A program made the position numbers and the translations under genes. This document shows, piece by piece, positions 26,658 to 34,738 of a stretch of DNA of 64,000 bases. Where the stretch lies: the NCBI GenBank assembly GCA_035652235.1, contig DASREE010000017.1:62001-126000 (forward strand). The letters are read 5' to 3'. Numbering within the stretch: position 1 is the stretch's first letter; each line of letters starts with the position of its first letter. This DNA is from PALSA-612 sp035652235 (GTDB taxonomy: Bacteria > Actinomycetota > Thermoleophilia > Gaiellales > Gaiellaceae). The notes below the pieces were generated by a model. It saw nothing but the letters and a program-made list of their open reading frames with translations. It made no database searches and had not been told where the DNA came from.

Positions 26658-27716
26658 TCAGCCGACCGCGAGGCCTGCGCCCGCGGCCGCGAGGGGCCGC
26701 CAGAAGAACGACCGGTCGATCTGGCCCGTGCGCAGGAGATGCTCGATCTGCTTGAGGCGGGTGAACGTCCTCGACTGGAAGTCCTCCGCGGTCAGGTCGA
26801 CCGCCGCGAACAGCTCGTGCAGCTGCCTCGCGCCGCGCTCGGCGTCCCAGTCGCAGGCGAAGCCGGGCAGCAGCTCGCGGATCTTCGCGAACGAGACGCG
26901 GTAGCTGCGAGCGTCGGGGCCCTTGCCTTTGATCGTCACCCGGCACCCCGGGAAGACGCCGGCGACGATCTCGGCGATGTCTCGGATCTGGTAGTTGCCG
27001 TCCGAGTCGCCCACGTTCAGCACCTGGCCGTGCACCCGCTCGCGCGGCGCCTCGAGCGTCAGCGCGATCGCCTTGCAGATGTCCAGCACGTGCACGAGCG
27101 GTCGCCACGGCGTGCCGTCGCTCTCCATGCGGATCTCCTTGATCGTCCAGGCGAGGCCGCAGAGGTTGTTGAGGACGATGTCGAAGCGCATCCGCGGCGA
27201 GGCGCCGTAGGCCGTGGCGTTGCGCAGGAACGTCGGTGAGAAGTCGTCGTCCGCCATGGCGGAGACGTCGCGCTCGACGAGCTGCTTGCAGATCGCGTAG
27301 GCCGTCTGCGGGCGCAGCGGCGACTCCTCGTCGACGACATCCGCGGCGGCCGCGCCGTAGACGCTGCACGAGGACGTGTACACGAACCGCTCGACGCCGG
27401 CCGCCTTCGCCGTCTCCGCCACGTGCAGCGAGCCGCGGTGGTTGATCTCGTACGTGATCTCGGACAGGAGCTGCGCCAGGGGATCGTTCGACAGCTCCGC
27501 CATGTGCACGACGGCGTCCACTCCCTCGAAGTCCCGCTCGGTGAGCTGCCGGATGTCCTTCGCCAGCGTGTGGACGCTGACCGGCGTCCCGTGGTAGAGC
27601 CAGCCGGTCTTGTAGAAGCCCGTGTCGACGCCGATCACGTCGTGGCCACGCTCGACGAGGTAGCCGCCGAGCAGCGACCCGATGTACCCGTCGGTGCCCG
27701 TGACCAGGATCTTCAT
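26658..27716 (-). CDS. NAD-dependent nucleotide-sugar epimerase/dehydratase (extended SDR)
   Basis: Extended short-chain dehydrogenase that modifies a nucleotide sugar. The dinucleotide-binding motif TGTDGYIGS is at about 6-14, VDAVVHMAELSNDPLAQ follows, and the catalytic Ser and Tyr-x3-Lys are in YTSSCSVYG and TAYAICKQLVERD. Substrate-binding C-terminal features include FLRNATAYGASPRMRFDIVLN, WRPLVHVLDICKAI and LNVGDSDGNYQIRDIAEIV. At 352 residues it has family length. It is the last gene of the six-gene operon from 32287, overlapping the upstream stop by four bases (ATGA). Confidence 0.92.
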   Translation of the reverse strand: MKILVTGTDGYIGSLLGGYLVERGHDVIGVDTGFYKTGWLYHGTPVSVHTLAKDIRQLTERDFEGVDAVVHMAELSNDPLAQLLSEITYEINHRGSLHVAETAKAAGVERFVYTSSCSVYGAAAADVVDEESPLRPQTAYAICKQLVERDVSAMADDDFSPTFLRNATAYGASPRMRFDIVLNNLCGLAWTIKEIRMESDGTPWRPLVHVLDICKAIALTLEAPRERVHGQVLNVGDSDGNYQIRDIAEIVAGVFPGCRVTIKGKGPDARSYRVSFAKIRELLPGFACDWDAERGARQLHELFAAVDLTAEDFQSRTFTRLKQIEHLLRTGQIDRSFFWRPLAAAGAGLAVG

Positions 27717-29029
27717 TCGACCTCCTTCAGGAGCTCGTGCTCGCGGAGCGCGTCGGCGGCCGCCTTGACGGTGCCGAACTCGAGACCGGACCGCTCGGCG
27801 ATGTCGAGCAGCGAGTGGCGCGAGTCGGAGAGGTTCAGGACCCAGAGGAGCGCGAGCTCGCGCACGCTCTCGTCCTTCCGGCCCCCGGCGCTGCGCAGGA
27901 GGCCGCGCCTGCCGAGCTGCGGCTCGCAGTGGGGATTCGTGGTGACGTACCGGCAGTCCTGCTCCAGCACCGACAGCGCGCTGAGCAGCTTGCGGAAGGA
28001 GTCGGCGAGGCTCTCCGGCCGGACGAAGCCGAGGTCGTCGGCGGACGTGTGGTACTCGGGGAAACGGTGGTGCGGGGTGCGCATGAAGCAGCCGACCGGG
28101 AGGTCGAAGCCGGGCGAGCAGTACTGGCGCTCGTCATAGCCGTCGGGCGTGAAGTCGAGCAGCTGGAAGCCGTCGCCCGAGTGCTCGAGCACGTGCGCGA
28201 CGGCGCGGTCGACGGGCGCGTTCCCGCGGCGGCTGCGCTTGTAGGTGACGGTGCCCGGGTCGCCGACGCAGGTGAGGACGAGGCCGTGCGCGATCCGCTC
28301 CGTCCTCCCCTGGTTCGTGTGCAGCCAGGTGATCGCGCCGATCGTGCCCGGCACGAACACGAACCGGTACGAGAGGCGCCGCGGCAGCCGGGCCAGGGTG
28401 CGGGCGAGGAGGGTGGCGACGGCGACGCCGGAGAGGTTGTCGTTCGCGAGCGAGGGGTGGCAGACGTGCGCCGAGACGAGCACCTCCTCCTGTGTCTCGC
28501 CCGGCAGGAAGCACTCCCCGTACGTGAGGTGACCGTCCTCGAGCGTGCTGTCGATCCGCACCTCGTACTCTGCCTCGGGGAGCGAGAGCAGGGTCTCGTG
28601 CGCGAGGCAGAAGCCCCAGTCCTCCCGGTAGTAGGACGTGCGGTAGGGGATCCACCGCGGGTGCTCGGGGATCGTCGTCAGGTGCGGCCGGAGCTGTGCC
28701 AGCTGCATGCGCTCGTGCACGGGCACGCTGTAGCCGACCACATGCAGGTTGCACGCGCGGAAGTCGACGACGCGGTTGCCGGCAGCGTCCTTGACGTACG
28801 CGTCGCGGATGTTCCACTCGCGCGGGATCGTCCAGTCGAACACCTGCGTGCCCGTCGGCACCTCCGCGAGCTCGAGCGGGATCTCGGCGCCGATCCGTCG
28901 CAGGGTGTGGCGGACGCCGTCGCCCGTGATACTCCGGCAGATCGGGTACAGCTCCGACACGAGCGCGTACAGCTCCTCGCCCGCATCGGCGGACCGGGCG
29001 GCGTCGGCGATGCTTGCCGGGACCGCCAC
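27713..29029 (-). CDS. DUF4910 aminopeptidase-like protein of glycan clusters
   Basis: The 438-residue protein has a DUF4910 core with an M28-peptidase-like arrangement: a metal-binding HVCHPSLANDNLSG near the middle, an upstream LPGETQEEVLVSA, and later EYHTSADDLGFV, which supplies another His and Asp. The C-terminal ~80 residues form a winged-helix-like domain (LALLWVLNLSDSRHSLLDIA, GLEFGTVKAAADALREHEL). Members are repeatedly found in polysaccharide and deoxysugar clusters, but their reaction is not established; amide hydrolysis on a sugar or amino-acid-substituted glycan is a guess. GTG start shares one base with the preceding TAG stop. Confidence 0.85.
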   Translation of the reverse strand: MAVPASIADAARSADAGEELYALVSELYPICRSITGDGVRHTLRRIGAEIPLELAEVPTGTQVFDWTIPREWNIRDAYVKDAAGNRVVDFRACNLHVVGYSVPVHERMQLAQLRPHLTTIPEHPRWIPYRTSYYREDWGFCLAHETLLSLPEAEYEVRIDSTLEDGHLTYGECFLPGETQEEVLVSAHVCHPSLANDNLSGVAVATLLARTLARLPRRLSYRFVFVPGTIGAITWLHTNQGRTERIAHGLVLTCVGDPGTVTYKRSRRGNAPVDRAVAHVLEHSGDGFQLLDFTPDGYDERQYCSPGFDLPVGCFMRTPHHRFPEYHTSADDLGFVRPESLADSFRKLLSALSVLEQDCRYVTTNPHCEPQLGRRGLLRSAGGRKDESVRELALLWVLNLSDSRHSLLDIAERSGLEFGTVKAAADALREHELLKEVE

Positions 29030-29499
29030 TAGTGCTGCCTGATCTCCCAGTCGTAGGGGATGTCGTTGTCGAACGGGTCGAGACGCGTCGTCCGGCCCGG
29101 GTCGTGCGGGTGCGTGCAGCAGTTGGCGACGAGGGCGAAGGGGCGCGTCATGCCCTTGAAGCCCGTCCACACGCCGGGCGGGATGACGACGAGCATGTGG
29201 TTGTCCGGCCCGAGGAAGAGCTCCATCAGCTCCCCGCGCGTCGGCGACCCGTCGCGGTCGTCGTACAGCGCCAGCTTGATCCGCCCGAAGATGCAGGCGT
29301 AGTTGAGCGTCATCTCCCGGTGCTTGTGCCAACCCTTGACGACCCCCTCGTAGACGCTCGTGAAGTAGATCTCGCCGAACTGGAGGAAGTGCGGGTCGTC
29401 GGCGCGCAGCATGTGGTAGATCGTTCCGCGCTCGTCCGGGATGCGCTGCAGCGGCACCGTCAACACGCCGTCGATCGAGCTCTCGGGCGTGTCCGCCAT
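29029..29499 (-). CDS. dTDP-4-dehydrorhamnose 3,5-epimerase-like cupin
   Basis: A 156-residue RmlC-like cupin that would epimerise a 4-keto nucleotide sugar. Visible features are QRIPDERGTIYHMLRADD (about 18-35), FGEIYFTSVYEGVVKGWHKH, where the conserved RGLH of RmlC reads KGWHKH, NYACIFGRIKLALYDDR, and VVIPPGVWTGFKGM, the PxGxxHG-equivalent turn. It is shorter than classical RmlC (~180), so it may perform only one epimerisation or bind a related sugar. It lies between the PIG-L-type deacetylase and DUF4910 genes with 13-base and overlapping junctions. Confidence 0.87.
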   Translation of the reverse strand: MADTPESSIDGVLTVPLQRIPDERGTIYHMLRADDPHFLQFGEIYFTSVYEGVVKGWHKHREMTLNYACIFGRIKLALYDDRDGSPTRGELMELFLGPDNHMLVVIPPGVWTGFKGMTRPFALVANCCTHPHDPGRTTRLDPFDNDIPYDWEIRQH

Positions 29500-29512
29500 C
29501 AGCTCGTCCCCA

Positions 29513-30163
29513 TCAGATGACCAGCTTCCGGCAGTAGAAGGCCTCCGCGCGGCGCTCGGGGGCGTTCGACTCCATGCCGCGCAGCCGCAGCAGCGCGTGG
29601 AAGAGGTCGTCGGTGAACCAGCGCCTGTCCAGCTGGCTCTCGAAGTGAGACAGGATCAGCTCGACCTTTCGCGCCGCGATCGCCTCGCTCAGGTGCACGA
29701 ACACGTTGGGGCTGCCGAAGTCGCCGTCGTACTTCGGGACCTCGTACTCGAAGATGAGATGGTCGCGAAACGTGTTCCAGGTCAGCTCGCAGACGAGGCG
29801 GTGGTCCTGGTGCAGGTCGGCGCGCTGGTGGGTGAGGATGAGGTCGGGCGACACGTCGCCTTTCAGCCGCTCGAAGAACTCCTTCACCTTCCCGCCCTCG
29901 TAGGGGAAGAAGCCGTCGCGGAACCCCTCGACGACGATCTCGCTCGAGGCGAAGCCGGCGAGGAAGTCCTCCGCGCTCCGGCGGGCCTCGCCGGCGCGCC
30001 CGCCGTCGCCCGACAGCACCACCCAGCGCACGTGCGCCTCCGGATGGAGCTCCGCGAGCCGCAGGATCGTCCCGCCGCAGCCGATCTCGATGTCGTCGGC
30101 ATGGCAGCCGATCGCGAGCACGGTGCCGAGGCGCTCGCTCGACTCGAACGCGAGGGCACGCAT
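29513..30163 (-). CDS. PIG-L family N-acetyl-sugar deacetylase
   Basis: Zinc-dependent deacetylase of the LmbE/PIG-L type, acting on GlcNAc-containing lipids, thiols or nucleotide sugars. The 216 residues carry the metal motif GCHADDIEIGCGGT (His-x-Asp-Asp near 20-23), VLSGDGGR and the later THQRADLHQDHRLV with His-x-x-His. ATG 30163 is five bases after the cytidylyltransferase stop. The operon context suggests removal of an acetyl group from a sugar precursor, making a free amino sugar. Confidence 0.9.
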   Translation of the reverse strand: MRALAFESSERLGTVLAIGCHADDIEIGCGGTILRLAELHPEAHVRWVVLSGDGGRAGEARRSAEDFLAGFASSEIVVEGFRDGFFPYEGGKVKEFFERLKGDVSPDLILTHQRADLHQDHRLVCELTWNTFRDHLIFEYEVPKYDGDFGSPNVFVHLSEAIAARKVELILSHFESQLDRRWFTDDLFHALLRLRGMESNAPERRAEAFYCRKLVI

Positions 30164-30168
30164 GCGGG

Positions 30169-30978
30169 CTATGCCGGGTCGGGAGCCCGTTCGGGCTCGG
30201 CGACGCCGCGTGGCATCCGCCAGGGCGCCTGCCCGGACTCGAGCAGGCTCTCGAGCACGTGCTTGTCCTTGAGCGTGTCCATCGGCGCCCAGAAGCCGTC
30301 GTATGGGTAGGCGGCCAGCTTGCGCTCGGCGACGAGACGGCGAAACGGCTCCTCGACGAGGTCCTCTCCGGGGCGGATGTAGTCGAGCAGCTCGCGGCGG
30401 AAGACGAAGTAGCCGGCGTTGATCCACAGCCCCATCGTGGTCACGTCCTGGATCGACTGCACCTGGTTCGACCCGTCGAAGGAGACGACGTGGAAGTTGT
30501 AGGTCGGGTGGGAGGCGAGGAACAGCCCGACGTTGTCGCTCGCCTCGAGGGTATGGATCATGTCCGTCAGGGGCGCGTCGGTGAGGCCGTCGCCGTAGGT
30601 GGCGAGGAACACCTCGTCATCGTCGAGGTACGGCTCGATGCGCTTCAGTCGCTGGCCGATCGGCTCGTGCAGCCCGGTGTTCACGAACGTCATCGACCAG
30701 TCGTGGATGTCGCGCTGCAAGAGCTCGATCCGGCGGCCGCCGTCGCGGAGCACGAAGTCGTTCGCCAGCGCCTCGTTGTAGCTCAGGAAGTACTCCTTGA
30801 TCGCCTCGGCCTTGTAGCCGAGGCAGAGGATGAAGTCCGTCACCCCGAACGACGCGTAGTAGTTCATGATGTGCCAGAGGATCGGCTTGTCGCCGATCGG
30901 GATCATCGGCTTCGGGATGCGGGCGGAGGTCTCGCCCATGCGCAGGCCGAGACCGCCGCAGAAGATCACCACCTTCAC
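30169..30978 (-). CDS. rfbF: Glucose-1-phosphate cytidylyltransferase-like nucleotidyltransferase
   Basis: Makes a CDP-sugar (normally CDP-glucose) from a sugar-1-phosphate, the entry to 3,6-dideoxy or branched sugars. The 269 residues match RfbF closely in layout: MKVVIFCGGLGLRMGETSAR with the GG-x-G-x-R nucleotide loop, IPKPMIPIGDKPILWHIMNY, FILCLGYKAEAIKEYFLSY, VFLATYGDGLTDAPL and WINAGYFVFRRELLDYI. GTG start. Typical members have ~257 residues. CDP-glucose 4,6-dehydratase is not in the window, so the sugar path is incomplete here; a different NTP or sugar specificity is possible. Confidence 0.87.
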   Translation of the reverse strand: MKVVIFCGGLGLRMGETSARIPKPMIPIGDKPILWHIMNYYASFGVTDFILCLGYKAEAIKEYFLSYNEALANDFVLRDGGRRIELLQRDIHDWSMTFVNTGLHEPIGQRLKRIEPYLDDDEVFLATYGDGLTDAPLTDMIHTLEASDNVGLFLASHPTYNFHVVSFDGSNQVQSIQDVTTMGLWINAGYFVFRRELLDYIRPGEDLVEEPFRRLVAERKLAAYPYDGFWAPMDTLKDKHVLESLLESGQAPWRMPRGVAEPERAPDPA

Positions 30979-31012
30979 GCGGCCCCCCGGCTCAGGCCTC
31001 CGGCTCTCCCGC

Positions 31013-32287
31013 TCAGGCTTCCCACTCGAGCACCTCCGGGCGTGGGATCGGGACGACGAGCCGTGCGCCCCACTCGCGCACGTACGCGAGCTGGCTCGCG
31101 ATCTCCCGGCGCAGGTTCCAGGGCAAGACGAGGATGACGTCGGGTCGTGTGCGCGCGATCGCCTCGGGAGGATAGATCGGAATACGCGTGCCGGGAAGGT
31201 ACTTCCCCTGCTTGTAGGGGTTGCGATCGACCGTGTAGTCGAGCAGGTCGGTGCGGATGCCGCAGTAGTTGAGCAGCGTGTTCCCCTTGCCGGGCGCGCC
31301 GTAGCCGACCACCTGCTTGCCCTCCCGGCGGAGCTCGATGAGCAGCTCGAGCAGGCGCCACTTCGCCTCGGCGACGCGCTCGGCGAAGCCCGCGTAGCCC
31401 TCGAGGCGGTCGTAGCGGCGCAGGCGCTCCGCCTCGAGCACGCGCGGGAGCGAGGGCTGCAAGGGGTGCCGCTCGTCGCCCCGCCGCTTCAGGTAGACGC
31501 GGAGCGACCCTCCGTGCGATGGGAGCTCCTCGACGTCGAACGCCTCCAGCCCGTGCTCGGAGGCGAGCCGGACGAGCGTCGTCAGCGAGAAGTACGAGTA
31601 GTGCTCGTGGTAGATCGTGTCGAACTGCAGGCCCTCGATCAGCCGGGCCAGGTGCGGCACCTCGACCGTCGCCACGCCGTGCGGCGCGAGCACGATCTCG
31701 ATCCCCGCCACGAAGTCGTTCAGCTCCGGCACCTGGGCGAGCACGTTGTTCGCGACGACGAGGTCGGCTGCGCGACCGTCCGCGACGAGCTGCCGGGCCA
31801 GCCGGGAGTCGAAGAAGTCGACGATCGTCTCGACGCCGCGCGCGCGGGCGGCGTCGGCGACGTTCGCGGCCGGGTCGACGCCGAGCGAGGGGATGCCGGC
31901 CCGCACGAAGTGCTGGAGCAGGTAGCCGTCGTTCGACGCGAGCTCGACGACAAGGCTTCGCCCGTCGAGCGCGAGCCGCTCGCTGATCATGTCGGCGTAG
32001 CGGCGCGCGTGCTCGACCCACGAGTCCGAGTAGGCGGAGAAGTAGGCGTAGTCCCGGAAGATCTCCTCGCCCGGCACGTAGGCGGCGAGCTGGACGAGCA
32101 GGCACTCCGCGCAGATGCGGACGTGCAGCGGGTAGAAGGGCTCGGCCTTGTCGAGGTCCTCCTCGGAGACGTAGCTCTCGCACAGGGGTGACATGCCGAG
32201 GTCGACGAACGTGTGCGTCAGCGCCGAGCCGCACAGCCGGCAGGGCGGCTGCGGGGCGACGACGTGTTCGCTCGCAATCTCGGCCAA
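31013..32287 (-). CDS. Sugar C-methyltransferase with N-terminal zinc domain
   Basis: Looks like TylC3/NovU-type sugar C-methyltransferases that add a branch methyl to a keto sugar. In 424 residues: an N-terminal zinc-binding domain with CRLCGS (about 16-21) and CAECL (about 59-63), a central SAM domain with VVELASNDGYLLQHFVRAG and VVANNVLAQVPELNDFV, TIYHEHYSYFSL (substrate side), and a C-terminal C-methyltransferase domain with VVGYGAPGKGNTLLNYC. TTG start with GGAGG six to ten bases upstream and a strong promoter beyond. It is the first gene of the six-gene sugar operon ending at 26658. Confidence 0.92.
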   Translation of the reverse strand: MAEIASEHVVAPQPPCRLCGSALTHTFVDLGMSPLCESYVSEEDLDKAEPFYPLHVRICAECLLVQLAAYVPGEEIFRDYAYFSAYSDSWVEHARRYADMISERLALDGRSLVVELASNDGYLLQHFVRAGIPSLGVDPAANVADAARARGVETIVDFFDSRLARQLVADGRAADLVVANNVLAQVPELNDFVAGIEIVLAPHGVATVEVPHLARLIEGLQFDTIYHEHYSYFSLTTLVRLASEHGLEAFDVEELPSHGGSLRVYLKRRGDERHPLQPSLPRVLEAERLRRYDRLEGYAGFAERVAEAKWRLLELLIELRREGKQVVGYGAPGKGNTLLNYCGIRTDLLDYTVDRNPYKQGKYLPGTRIPIYPPEAIARTRPDVILVLPWNLRREIASQLAYVREWGARLVVPIPRPEVLEWEA

Positions 32288-32304
32288 GCTGCCCTCCGCA
32301 CCTG

Positions 32305-32333
32305 AGGTTAGGTGGAACTCGGGGGAAGTTCAA
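32305..32333 (-). promoter_or_regulatory. Sigma-70-type promoter of the deoxysugar operon
   Basis: TTGAAC (-35) and TAACCT (-10) with 17 bases between them, on the minus strand, 18 bases from the TTG start of the C-methyltransferase gene. The short leader includes GGAGGGC as ribosome site. Confidence 0.6.
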
Positions 32334-32391
32334 TCCCGCAGCGCCGGTGCTGCCACGGCCGCGTGGCCTGGCAAGCTTGCAGGCGCGACCC

Positions 32392-33210
32392 GTGTCTGCG
32401 CGTTCGCTCCTCAGCCAGGTGGCCGTGGTGACCGGCGGAGGCCGGGGCGTCGGCCGCGCCGTCGCCGAACGGCTCGGGGCGGCGGGTGCCGCCGTCGCGG
32501 TCGCCGCGCGCTCCCGCAGCGAGATCGACGCGGCGGCGCAGGCGATCCGCGACCGCGGGGGGCGGGCGGTGGCCCTCGCCGCCGACGTCACCGACGAGCA
32601 GTCGGTCGAGGCGCTCGTCTCGACGGTCGAGGACACGCTCGGCCCGCCGACGCTGCTCGTCAACGCGGCTGGTTCGTGGCGCCACGTCGGCCCGGTTGCA
32701 GGCGCCGACCCGCGAGTGTGGTGGGGCGACGTGGAGGTGAACCTGAAGGGGACCTTCCTGTGCACGCGCGCGGTCCTGCCGGCGATGCTCGGGCGGAGGG
32801 CAGGACGGATCGTCAACGTCGCGAGCTACGCGGCGACCGGCCCACGACCGTTCGCAACCGCCTACGCGTCCTCCAAGGCGGCGGTGCTGCGCTTCTCGGA
32901 CTCGCTGGCGGCCGAGGTCGCCGGCCGCGGCGTCTCCGTGTTCGCGGTCACCCCGGGATTCGTGCGCACGCGCCTCGTCGACGAGATCGCCGCCTCGGAG
33001 GAGGGGCGGCGCTACCTGCCCGAGCTCGCGGCGCGCGAGGACGCGCTCGAGCCCGAGCGGCTCGGTGAGCTCGTCCTCTCGATCGCCTCGGGACGGCTCG
33101 ACTCGCTGTCGGGGGCGTTTCTGCACGTGCTCGACGACGTCGACGAGCTGCTGCGACGGGCCGACGAGGTGCGGGCGCAGGGGCTCCACACCCTGCGCCT
33201 TCGCACCTGA
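32392..33210 (+). CDS. Short-chain dehydrogenase/reductase
   Basis: Classical SDR oxidoreductase of 272 residues, NAD(P)-dependent. It has the cofactor loop VVTGGGRGVGRAVAERL (about 11-27), AADVTDEQSVEAL, LLVNAAGSW, catalytic Ser in IVNVASYAA and the YASSK pair in TAYASSKAAVLRF, then AVTPGFVRT. GTG 32392 is the most plausible start, since the Rossmann strand follows within ten residues; no strong ribosome site is visible. It is divergent from the deoxysugar operon and stands alone. Substrate unknown. Confidence 0.88.
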   Translation: MSARSLLSQVAVVTGGGRGVGRAVAERLGAAGAAVAVAARSRSEIDAAAQAIRDRGGRAVALAADVTDEQSVEALVSTVEDTLGPPTLLVNAAGSWRHVGPVAGADPRVWWGDVEVNLKGTFLCTRAVLPAMLGRRAGRIVNVASYAATGPRPFATAYASSKAAVLRFSDSLAAEVAGRGVSVFAVTPGFVRTRLVDEIAASEEGRRYLPELAAREDALEPERLGELVLSIASGRLDSLSGAFLHVLDDVDELLRRADEVRAQGLHTLRLRT

Positions 33211-33224
33211 GCGTCGCGGCTCGG

Positions 33225-33347
33225 CTACGGGAGGCCGCGGCGCGGCGTGAGCGGGTACGCGTGCGATCCGTCCGGCGACAGCTCCGCTGCGTCCGTGGCC
33301 GCGATCTGCCCGGCGTCGTTCACGTCCGCCGCGTAGCAGATCGCGCG
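33225..33347 (-). pseudogene. Remnant resembling the C-terminus of a HAF-repeat extracellular protein
   Basis: Between the SDR and ferrochelatase genes a 40-codon minus-strand frame reads ADVNDAGQIAATDAAELSP followed by GSHAYPLTP. The pairing of (I/V)NDAGQI and a HA(Y/F)-L segment is the signature of HAF-type repeats in secreted actinobacterial proteins. There is no start codon or upstream domain, and a stop precedes it at 33348-33350, so it is read as the tail of a decayed gene. Confidence is limited by its short length. Confidence 0.4.
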
Positions 33348-33378
33348 TCAGTCAGCCCCGGGCGCCCGCGGCCGCTGC

Positions 33379-33384
33379 TAGCGT
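33379..33384 (+). promoter_or_regulatory. Candidate -10 element for a leaderless transcript
   Basis: TAGCGT lies seven bases before the ATG at 33392 of the ferrochelatase gene, matching the spacing seen at other genes here. Confidence 0.45.
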
Positions 33385-33391
33385 CGGGAGC

Positions 33392-34450
33392 ATGGCTGCG
33401 GAAGCGAAGCCACCGGCCGACGGCGCGCGGGGCGCGTACCCGGACACGTTCTTCGACGCGGTCCTCGTCGTCTCGTTCGGCGGTCCGGAGGGGATGGACG
33501 ACGTCGTGCCGTTCCTCGACAACGTCACGCGCGGCCGCGGCATCCCGCGCGAGCGCCTCGAGGAGGTGGCCGGACACTACGCTCGCTTCGGTGGGGTCAG
33601 CCCGATCAACGAGCACAACCGGGCGCTCGTCGCGGCGCTCGGGTCGGAGCTCGCCGAGCACGGCATCGAGCTGCCGGTCTACCTCGGCAACCGCAACTGG
33701 CACCCGCTCCTCCCCGACGTGCTCGCCGCGATGCGAGACGACGGCGTCGTGCGGGCGCTCGCCTTCTTCACCACCGCGTTCAGCTCCTACTCGAGCTGTC
33801 GCCAGTACCGGGAGAACATCCAGGACGCCCAGGCCCGGGTGGGAGAGGACGCACCGGAGGTGCTCAAGCTGCGCGCGTTCTACAACCATCCCGGCTTCGT
33901 CGAGGCGAACGCCGAGCACGTGGCGCGCGCGCTCGCGCAGGTGCCTGCGGAGCGGCGGGGCGGCGTCCATCTCGCCTTCACAGCCCATTCGATTCCGCTC
34001 GCGCTGGCGCGGCAGTCGCGCTACGAGGCGCAGCTGGCGGAGTCGGCCAGGCTGGTGGCAGAGCGCGTGGGCGTCTCCGACTGGGCGCTCGTCTACCAGA
34101 GTCGCAGCGGCCCGCCGCACGTGCCCTGGCTCGAGCCCGACGTCTGCGACCACATCCGTTCGCTCGCCGCGCGCGGCATCCGGGACGTCGTCTGCTCCCC
34201 GATCGGCTTCGTCTCCGACCACCTGGAGGTTGCCTTCGATCTCGACGTCGAGGCGCGGGCGGCCGCCGACGAGGCGGGCATCGGCTTCGTCCGCGCCTCC
34301 ACGGCGGGCACGCACCCGGCGTTCGTGTCGATGATCCGCGAGCTCGTCGAGGAGCGCCTCGACCGGTCGCTGCCTCGCCGCTCGCTCGGACGGCACGGGC
34401 CCGCGCACGACATCTGCCTCGCCGGCTGCTGCGCGGCTGACAGCCGCTGA
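33392..34450 (+). CDS. Ferrochelatase (probably coproporphyrin-type)
   Basis: Inserts Fe2+ into a porphyrin in heme synthesis; actinobacterial members generally use coproporphyrin III. The 352 residues include VVSFGGPEGMDDVVPFL (about 26-42), VYLGNRNWHP, FTTAFSSYSSCRQYREN, the catalytic histidine in AFTAHSIP, YQSRSGPPHVPWLEPD and the conserved glutamate in PIGFVSDHLEVAFDLD. A cysteine at SSC plus three near the end (ICLAGCC) resemble the four-ligand [2Fe-2S] site of mycobacterial ferrochelatase. ATG start supported by a TAGCGT element seven bases upstream. Convergent with the dehydratase gene 15 bases away. Confidence 0.94.
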   Translation: MAAEAKPPADGARGAYPDTFFDAVLVVSFGGPEGMDDVVPFLDNVTRGRGIPRERLEEVAGHYARFGGVSPINEHNRALVAALGSELAEHGIELPVYLGNRNWHPLLPDVLAAMRDDGVVRALAFFTTAFSSYSSCRQYRENIQDAQARVGEDAPEVLKLRAFYNHPGFVEANAEHVARALAQVPAERRGGVHLAFTAHSIPLALARQSRYEAQLAESARLVAERVGVSDWALVYQSRSGPPHVPWLEPDVCDHIRSLAARGIRDVVCSPIGFVSDHLEVAFDLDVEARAAADEAGIGFVRASTAGTHPAFVSMIRELVEERLDRSLPRRSLGRHGPAHDICLAGCCAADSR

Positions 34451-34465
34451 CCGAGCGTTCGAGCG

Positions 34466-34705
34466 CTACAGCTCGTTCGTCTTCGCGGCGAGCTCGCGGT
34501 CCCGGTCGGTGATGCCGCCGGCGGAGTGCGTCGTCCAGCGCAGCGTCACCGTCCTGTAGGAGAGCGTGATGTCGGGATGGTGGTGCTCGGCCTCGGCCAG
34601 CTCGCCGACGCGGTTGACGAAGGCGAGCGCCTCGCGGAAGCTCCCCAGCTCGAAGGTGCGCTGGAGGGCGCCGTCGACCTCGACCCAGCCCTCAGGGGTG
34701 CTCAT
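34466..34705 (-). CDS. 4a-hydroxytetrahydrobiopterin dehydratase (pterin-4a-carbinolamine dehydratase)
   Basis: A 79-residue enzyme that dehydrates pterin-4a-carbinolamine, regenerating the pterin cofactor of aromatic amino acid hydroxylases; bacterial homologues are also found without a hydroxylase nearby. The core EAEHHHPDITLSYRTVTLRW (about 38-57), with three consecutive histidines and HPD, is diagnostic, followed by W-TTHSAGGITDRDRELA. The frame continues far upstream but the ATG at 34705 gives the family's compact length. It is divergent from the class III aminotransferase gene with a 33-base gap. Confidence 0.92.
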   Translation of the reverse strand: MSTPEGWVEVDGALQRTFELGSFREALAFVNRVGELAEAEHHHPDITLSYRTVTLRWTTHSAGGITDRDRELAAKTNEL

Positions 34706-34726
34706 ACGGCGCAGTATGACGAGCGC

Positions 34727-34732
34727 TAGGCT
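34727..34732 (+). promoter_or_regulatory. Candidate -10 element for a leaderless transcript
   Basis: TAGGCT is exactly six bases before the GTG at 34739 of the class III aminotransferase gene; no ribosome site is present between them. Confidence 0.5.
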
Positions 34733-34738
34733 CAGGTC

